This document shows positions 59,159-64,000 of a stretch of DNA of 64,000 bases, piece by piece. A program made the translations under genes and the position numbers. This stretch comes from Blastomonas fulva (GTDB taxonomy: Bacteria > Pseudomonadota > Alphaproteobacteria > Sphingomonadales > Sphingomonadaceae): assembly GCF_003431825.1 (NCBI RefSeq), contig NZ_CP020083.1, positions 2,828,501 through 2,892,500 of the forward strand, in the 5' to 3' direction. Within the stretch, counting starts at the first letter, position 1. Each line of letters starts with the position of its first letter. A model generated the notes under the pieces. The model had not been told where the DNA came from and did no database searches. It saw nothing but the letters and a program-made list of their open reading frames with translations.

Positions 59159-59929
59159 TCAGTGGTAGGCTGCCTGCGCCTGCCTGGCCAGAGCCGCCAT
59201 CGCGCACGAATACGGTCCGGGTCCGAAGCTGATGCGGCGGACACCGGCCAGTGCCAGATCGGCCATCGAAGGCATGCCTTCGAAGTGCATCGCGTTGATC
59301 GGCAGGGGCACCGCCTCGCACAATTCGGCAATCTGTTCGGCGTCGGTCAGTCCGGGAACGAAAAATCCGTTTGCACCCGCTGCAGCAAAGGCCAGTCCAC
59401 GTGTGATTGCTTCGCGAAGGCGCTCAGCGGGCAGTATCACCGCCTTGCCGGCGTCCAGCCACACATCCGTTCGAGCGTTGATGAACAGATCCACCCCTTC
59501 CGCCTCCGCGATCTCGCGAATGGCGGCGATGCGTGCTACATGGTCGTCGATGGCATGAAGTCCACTGCCACCGATCACTTGATCTTCGAAGTTGATGCCA
59601 ACGACCCCGGTTGCGATGACGTTGCGGATGTTTTCGGCCAGCGTTGCAGTGTCGGTAGCATATCCCCCTTCGAAATCGAGCGTCACCGGAAGGTCAGTCG
59701 AGGAAGCGATCCTGCGAGCGTTGTCGAGCACCAGCGGCAGTGGCACCGCTTCGCCATCACCGAAGCCCATCGCACTTGCAACGGACGCGCTGCCCGTGGC
59801 CAGCGCTGGTGCTCCTTGCGATATCACGGTCGCAGCGCTGCCCGGATCCCAGATGTTTACCAGCACCAGCGGGGTATCGCCCCTGTGAAGATCGTGAAAG
59901 TGTGAAGCCTTGGCAGCTTGTGCGGGCAT
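59159..59929 (-). CDS. Isocitrate lyase/PEP mutase family protein
   Basis: The 256-residue protein has the PEP-mutase/isocitrate-lyase TIM-barrel pattern: [48 protein letters not shown] and [11 protein letters not shown]. The isocitrate-lyase KKCGH motif is absent, so it is not an isocitrate lyase; the substrate is unknown, with oxaloacetate-type or phosphonate-type C-C/C-P lyases possible. GGAGAAACACC precedes the ATG at 59929. The gene ends 13 bases from tadA in convergent orientation. Confidence 0.88.
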   Translation of the reverse strand: MPAQAAKASHFHDLHRGDTPLVLVNIWDPGSAATVISQGAPALATGSASVASAMGFGDGEAVPLPLVLDNARRIASSTDLPVTLDFEGGYATDTATLAENIRNVIATGVVGINFEDQVIGGSGLHAIDDHVARIAAIREIAEAEGVDLFINARTDVWLDAGKAVILPAERLREAITRGLAFAAAGANGFFVPGLTDAEQIAELCEAVPLPINAMHFEGMPSMADLALAGVRRISFGPGPYSCAMAALARQAQAAYH

Positions 59930-60001
59930 GGTGTTTCTCCTTGCCCGCACATTAGCTCCGTTACCCGGAGCCGACATCCCGTTTCATGCGATCAAAGCAT
60001 G

Positions 60002-60808
60002 TCAGTGCACGAACCGCGCGACAACATCGCGATAGCTGCGCGACACCTTCACCTGAGCGCCCGATTCGAGCACCAGGAAGCATTCGCCATTGGTGTGCGG
60101 CTTGACCTGGCGGACCAGCCCCAGATTGACGATGGTCGAACGGTGGACGCGCTGGAAGTTGCGCGGGTCAAGCCGCTTTTCCAGATCCTTCATCGTCTCG
60201 CGCAGGATCAGCGAATTGTCGCCGGTGTAGATGCACATGTAATCGCCCGCGGCATCGATCCGCTCGATGGTGTCGACATCGACGCGGAAGATCTGGCCGC
60301 GGTCCTTGATGTTGATCAGCTTTTCATAGCGGTTCGAGGCCGCTGCCTCGTCGTCTTCGCCTAGGTCGAGCGCTTCGACAGCGTCGGGCGCGACCTCGTT
60401 GAGCACGTTCATCAGCTTGTCGGCTTCTTCACGGCCCTTCTTGTCGCGAATGCGCTCACGGATGCGGTCTATGGCATCGGCCAGCCGCACGTCGTCGACG
60501 GGTTTGAGCAGATAGTCGACAGCCTGAGCTTCGAACGCCTTGACCGCATGTTCGGAATAGGCGGTGCAGAACACCACCAAAGGCGGCTCGATGTCCATGA
60601 TGCCCTTGACCACCGAAAAGCCGTCAAAGCCCGGCATCTGGATATCCAGAAACACCAGATCTGGCTTTAGCGTCTTGATCTTGCGGATCGCCTCGCGCCC
60701 GTTGAGGCATGTGTCGATGATTTCGATGTCTTCAAACTTCTCCAGCCTGAGCTGCATTCCCTGAATGGCGAGTTTCTCGTCATCGATCAGGATGGTGCGG
60801 ATGGTCAT
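60002..60808 (-). CDS. LytTR-family response regulator
   Basis: The 268-residue protein has an N-terminal receiver domain with the acidic pocket Asp9/Asp10, the phosphorylation site Asp55 (VFLDIQMPG), Thr82 and Lys102 (LLKPVDD). A linker follows (about 115-160). The C-terminal LytTR DNA-binding domain shows DAAGDYMCIYTGDNSLILRETM and FQRVHRSTIVNLGLVRQVKP. LytTR domains bind pairs of short direct repeats. Its gene overlaps the sensor kinase gene by four bases, so the two are a coupled pair. The target genes are unknown. Confidence 0.95.
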   Translation of the reverse strand: MTIRTILIDDEKLAIQGMQLRLEKFEDIEIIDTCLNGREAIRKIKTLKPDLVFLDIQMPGFDGFSVVKGIMDIEPPLVVFCTAYSEHAVKAFEAQAVDYLLKPVDDVRLADAIDRIRERIRDKKGREEADKLMNVLNEVAPDAVEALDLGEDDEAAASNRYEKLINIKDRGQIFRVDVDTIERIDAAGDYMCIYTGDNSLILRETMKDLEKRLDPRNFQRVHRSTIVNLGLVRQVKPHTNGECFLVLESGAQVKVSRSYRDVVARFVH

Positions 60809-61902
60809 GCCTGTAATTGCCTTTGTTCGCGTGTTTCAAACGGAATTTCGATAATCACGCTATAGCCGCCCCCGGGTGATGATCGTGTCTCAAACCGGTG
60901 ATTGTCTTCATATGCCTGGGACAGCCTGTCCCTGATATTCGCCAGCCCGACCCCGGTTGATGCATTGGCCGTCGTGCCTTGCTTCTTCAATCCGGGCCCT
61001 GTGTCGGTTACGGTGATACGCAGCAGGGGTCCGATGAGTTGCGCCGAGATTGTGATATCGGCGCCGTCTTCCTTTGGCGTCACCGCATATTTTATGGCGT
61101 TCTCGACCAGAGGTTGCAAGAGCAGCGAAGGCAGCAGCGCATTCGCGGCGTTAGGCTCGATCTCGAAATGCGCACGCAGCCGCTCTTCAAAGCGCATCTT
61201 CTCGATGTCGAGATACAGCTTGAGCGTCTCGACCTCCTGCGCCAGCGTCACCCGCGCAGTGGGCTCGTTCGCCAGCGTGTAACGCAGGAACGACGAGAGC
61301 CGCGATAGCATTGCATTGGCAGGCTCGGTCTGCTTGAGCAGCACCAGCGTGGAAATGCTGTTGAGCGTATTGAACAGGAAGTGCGGGTTGAGCTGATAGC
61401 GCAGCATCGCCAGCTGCGCGCTGGTTGCCTGGTTCTCCAGCCGCAGCATCTGGTCCTGCTGCTCCTCGATCCGCAGGAAGAAGTTGATCGCGTAATACAA
61501 CGCCGACCAAGCCCCCAGCAGCGTGAGGTCTAGATAGAACGCGCCCAGCAGGATCGCGGTGAAATTGCTGTCGCTGCCGGGGCGATACAAGGTCGCCACC
61601 CACGCATCGACAAAGGCATAGAGCGCCGATCCCGCCAGCAGCACGATCAGCGTGACGCCCCAGGTGACCAGTGGCTTGCGGTCGATCAGCGTCTGGTAGA
61701 TCACCCCCATCACTAACGATATCGAATAGCCGGTGATGGTGGCGATGATGATCGGCACCAGGAACGAGATAGGCTGGCCGTTGGCGAGCCCCGATATGCC
61801 ACGCAGCGCCAATGCGCCTGCCCAACCCAAGGTCTGCAGGTTCCAGAAGGCCCGGTTCTTGTTGGCAAAGAACGGTGTCGGCTTGAAGGGCAGCATCGCC
61901 AT
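60805..61902 (-). CDS. Membrane sensor histidine kinase (LytS/YehU-type)
   Basis: The 365-residue protein has an N-terminal membrane domain with about four transmembrane segments (to about residue 145). A helical linker precedes the His-kinase domain of the LytS/YehU class, with the phospho-acceptor His174 in QLNPHFLFNTLNSISTL. The ATPase has N-box EPNAANALLPSLLLQPLVENAIKYA and the later TDTGPGLKKQG and GVGLANIRDRLSQAY. No extra input domain is visible, so the stimulus is not readable. It is coupled to the response regulator by an ATGA overlap and is divergent from the HD-domain gene. Confidence 0.95.
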   Translation of the reverse strand: MAMLPFKPTPFFANKNRAFWNLQTLGWAGALALRGISGLANGQPISFLVPIIIATITGYSISLVMGVIYQTLIDRKPLVTWGVTLIVLLAGSALYAFVDAWVATLYRPGSDSNFTAILLGAFYLDLTLLGAWSALYYAINFFLRIEEQQDQMLRLENQATSAQLAMLRYQLNPHFLFNTLNSISTLVLLKQTEPANAMLSRLSSFLRYTLANEPTARVTLAQEVETLKLYLDIEKMRFEERLRAHFEIEPNAANALLPSLLLQPLVENAIKYAVTPKEDGADITISAQLIGPLLRITVTDTGPGLKKQGTTANASTGVGLANIRDRLSQAYEDNHRFETRSSPGGGYSVIIEIPFETREQRQLQA

Positions 61903-62006
61903 GCAACGAGGCTTAGCCCGATTTGTGCCGTTGCCACAGAATTTTTTGCATCATCGGCCCCGCTGCGATACGCTTTGTGTCAACGATAACGAGAGGATCC
62001 GCGCGC

Positions 62007-62615
62007 ATGAGCGACACCATCGACACCCTGGCGCCCGAGCACCGCGCCAAGTTCACCGCCATGACCAATGGCACGCAGGATGACTGGGCGATCATCGCAG
62101 GGCAGTATCGCGAGTTCGCGCATGGCCTGCCCGATCGTGTGCTGGCGCATCTTCGGTTGCTCGACGGCGATTTCGGCGGATTTCCCATCGACCGGCTCCA
62201 GCACAGCCTGCAGACCGCGACCCGCGCCCATCGCGGCGGGCGCGACGAAGCCTATGTGGTGATGGCGCTGCTGCACGACATCGGCGATACATTGGGTAGC
62301 TATAACCACCCCGATGTTGCCGCCGCGATCATCAAACCGTTCGTGTCGGAGGAAGTCCACTGGATCTGCGCCAATCACGGCGCCTTCCAGGGCTATTATT
62401 ACTTCCATTACATCGGCGGCGACCGCAACACGCGCGACATGTTCCGGTCTTCGCCGTATTTCGATGCCTGCGCGCATTTCTGCGAGAAATACGACCAGGC
62501 CGCATTCGATCCGGATTATGACAGCGAGCCGCTCGAATTCTTCGAGCCGATGCTGCGCCGCGTGATGGCCAGGCCGATCAACTCGATGTACGCCAAGGTT
62601 GTCGAACAAGCCTGA
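62007..62615 (+). CDS. HD-domain protein (PhnZ/oxygenase-like type)
   Basis: The 202-residue protein has an HD-type metal site: His66, then the HD pair His90-Asp91 (MALLHDIGD), and downstream His101, His118 and His124 (NHPD, EEVHWICANHGAFQGYYY). The SLQTATRAHRGG and NHG spacing resembles HD-domain proteins related to PhnZ, a diiron oxygenase that cleaves C-P bonds, and to phosphohydrolases. Whether this is an oxygenase or a hydrolase cannot be told. No phosphonate genes are adjacent. A GAGAGGA motif precedes ATG 62007. Confidence 0.84.
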   Translation: MSDTIDTLAPEHRAKFTAMTNGTQDDWAIIAGQYREFAHGLPDRVLAHLRLLDGDFGGFPIDRLQHSLQTATRAHRGGRDEAYVVMALLHDIGDTLGSYNHPDVAAAIIKPFVSEEVHWICANHGAFQGYYYFHYIGGDRNTRDMFRSSPYFDACAHFCEKYDQAAFDPDYDSEPLEFFEPMLRRVMARPINSMYAKVVEQA

Positions 62616-62721
62616 CCAAGAGAACGCCCGCTCCAGCGAAGGGGCTAAGACAAGATGCGGGAGCATCGCCGCCTAACGGCCAAGCGATACCCCCGAATCG
62701 TTCTTCAACGCGAAGCCAGTC

Positions 62722-63618
62722 TCAGCGACGCGAGTTTTCCGCATAAAGGCCGTCCACGGCCTTGCTGACCAGAATGTTCACGGCGACGCGGCGGTTCTGC
62801 GCCTTGCCTTCATCGGTCATGTTGTCTGCAACCGGATCGGCCTCGGCCATGCCCGCGGGCGTGAGCATGCGATAGGGCTTCCACTTGCAGACCTGCTGGA
62901 GATAGTTGATGACGCTGGCCGCGCGCTTTTCGCTGAGCTGCTGGTTGAAGTCCTCATCACCATCCGCATCGGTATAGCCGACCACCAGCATCAGCGCGTT
63001 GTCCATCTGCTCTGCCGAACCCGCGGCCGAGCAAAGCTCGGCCTTGGCCTGTTCGCTCAGCTTGGCCTGCGCGGTGTCGAAATAGACATTGGTCGTCGCC
63101 TTGACGTTGTACTGGTCGATATCGCCCATGCGTCCGCGCAGCGCTTCGGTCGCTGCGCTCTGCTCGGCAAATTGCTGCGACGTGCCGGTACGGATCATCG
63201 ATGCGGTCTTGAAGTCGGTGTTCTTGAAGGTGATCTGGCTGGCAAGCAGCGTTTCACCCGATTGCAGCGTCTTGATCGTCAGCGGCAGGCCGTTGAGCAA
63301 TGCGCCAGTGTCGAGCTTGGTGCGGCTCGCACCGAACAGGCCGCCAGAGGCGCGAACCTGGGTCGTCTCGTTGACCACCAGCACGGTGCGGGTGCCGTCT
63401 GCCGCCTCGACCTGGATCCGGTCACCCTGGCGCGCGGTGAGCACGCCCTTGATGTCGGGCCCCTCGGTCATGGTGGCGGGATCCGGCAGCTGTTCGCCTT
63501 CGCCTGCGACATCAGCCTGCAAGGGTCCGGACTGCTGCGCGAAGCTCGTGGTAGAGGCGGTGGCGGCCAGCAGGGCCAGCGCCATGGTTATGCCGGGAGT
63601 GGTGGCAAGGAAACGCAT
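62722..63618 (-). CDS. OmpA-family outer-membrane/periplasmic protein
   Basis: The 298-residue protein has a signal peptide (MALALLAATASTTSFAQ). An N-terminal domain follows (about residues 45-145), with repeated beta-like strands around LTARQGDRIQVEAADGTRTVLV. The C-terminal OmpA-like peptidoglycan-binding domain (about 170-298) shows NVYFDTAQAKLSEQAKAEL, VVGYTDADGDEDFNQQLSEKRAASVINYL and AEADPVADN. The N-terminal part is not an OmpA beta-barrel, so this is likely a soluble or lipoprotein-like cell-wall anchor. The function is unknown. Confidence 0.92.
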   Translation of the reverse strand: MRFLATTPGITMALALLAATASTTSFAQQSGPLQADVAGEGEQLPDPATMTEGPDIKGVLTARQGDRIQVEAADGTRTVLVVNETTQVRASGGLFGASRTKLDTGALLNGLPLTIKTLQSGETLLASQITFKNTDFKTASMIRTGTSQQFAEQSAATEALRGRMGDIDQYNVKATTNVYFDTAQAKLSEQAKAELCSAAGSAEQMDNALMLVVGYTDADGDEDFNQQLSEKRAASVINYLQQVCKWKPYRMLTPAGMAEADPVADNMTDEGKAQNRRVAVNILVSKAVDGLYAENSRR

Positions 63619-63765
63619 GGAATTACTCCTTCAACATGGGGGGGATTTCGTCCGTGTGTCCCGGAGACTGCTGAGCGGATGAAGTGTTCCCGCGCCGCAG
63701 CCATTGTGCGGCGAGCCGAAAGGGCAGGCGCGGCGAGATGAGAAAGCGCGCGTTGCCGGCGGGTA

Positions 63766-64000
63766 TCAGTCGAGCGGAGCGAGCGGCTCGGCCAGTAGCG
63801 GCGGAAGCCAGCCTCGCGGGTCTCTGGCGGCCCCGGTCAGCTTGGCCATCTCTTCCTCGAACAGCCCGACACGCTTCTTCCAGCGATAGTGCGTCGGCGC
63901 GGAAAAGATGCCCTTGCCGCGTTGCCGGCCATAGCGCGTCCAGAAGCGGACCGCGCCGGCTGGGTCGTAGCCCGCATTGGCCATCAGCCAGATCGACAGG
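63766..64000 (-). CDS. M48-family metallopeptidase, C-terminal fragment (cut by right edge)
   Basis: The minus-strand frame enters from the right edge (LSIWLMANAGYDPAGAVRFW) and stops at 63766. This is the C-terminal end of an M48 zinc metallopeptidase: LMANAGYDPAGAVRFW is the conserved post-catalytic helix. The remainder is a basic segment (GKGIFSAPTHYRWKKRVGLFEEEM) and a Pro-rich tail. The HExxH catalytic motif lies outside the window, so the activity cannot be checked here. ATG 63984 is internal, not a start. Confidence 0.75.
   Translation of the reverse strand, partial: LSIWLMANAGYDPAGAVRFWTRYGRQRGKGIFSAPTHYRWKKRVGLFEEEMAKLTGAARDPRGWLPPLLAEPLAPLD

Noticed and set aside
58258..59331. Long minus-strand frame containing rpmB at its C-terminal end
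   Set aside because: Only the last 93 codons are L28. The upstream part is antisense to tadA and has no family features.

Overview
The window is a GC-rich alphaproteobacterial chromosome segment, most likely from a member of the Sphingomonadales. The evidence is the gene order nuoN-birA-coaX-rnj-DUF1467, the hisZ-purA pair, a sphingomonad-type 'vgr-related' HExxH protein, a TonB/ExbB/ExbD/ExbD cluster, a large TonB-dependent receptor and two exosortase-A-associated polysaccharide genes. No rRNA, tRNA, CRISPR array, transposase, integrase or phage gene was seen. The content looks like core genome with ordinary lineage-specific genes in between.

Layout. 1-13810: complex I (NADH:quinone oxidoreductase) operon from nuoC (cut by the left edge) to nuoN, with an extra NTF2/SnoaL-like gene between nuoD and nuoE. 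13807-17331: birA, coaX, ribonuclease J and a DUF1467 membrane protein on the same strand. 17332-18709: a gene-poor stretch, a cold-shock gene with a structured leader, and a hemerythrin-like protein. 18787-24479: hisZ, an exported esterase (minus strand), purA, a winged-helix protein and hrcA. 24476-29488: the heat-shock chaperone region (grpE, dnaK, dnaJ). It contains a small structured intergenic repeat, two minus-strand genes (an HExxH protein and a PCu(A)C copper chaperone) and a recognisable RpoH-type promoter before dnaK.

29505-33237: an orphan [2Fe-2S] dehydrogenase subunit behind a class II aldolase gene, an SRAP (HMCES/YedK-type) protein, rpsU, an FKBP prolyl isomerase and a hotdog thioesterase. 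33385-44233: a TonB-dependent receptor, an aminopeptidase P and a divergent exported prolyl-oligopeptidase-family peptidase, an exported unknown protein, then tonB-exbB-exbD-exbD. Together these could form an outer-membrane uptake and peptide-degradation neighbourhood. 44313-48561: an acidic membrane protein of unknown function, then a divergent exosortase-A-associated glycosyltransferase and O-antigen-ligase-like protein, the latter preceded by a 57-residue membrane microprotein. 48589-56759: a mechanosensitive channel, MaoC hydratase plus thiolase, an FMN-barrel stress protein, a dipeptide epimerase, an intracellular PHA depolymerase and an ABC exporter.

56818-64000: a phytase-like esterase gene overlapping tail-to-tail with an exported RidA-like gene that follows rpmB, then tadA, a PEP-mutase/isocitrate-lyase-family protein, a LytS/LytR-type two-component pair, an HD-domain protein of the PhnZ-like type, an OmpA-family protein and the C-terminus of an M48 metallopeptidase cut by the right edge.

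I did not find a system that I can call new. The observations most worth following are the NTF2-like gene inside the nuo operon, the microprotein upstream of the exosortase-associated ligase, the probable CTG start of birA, the orphan iron-sulfur subunit, and several perfect inverted repeats in leaders and intergenic regions.
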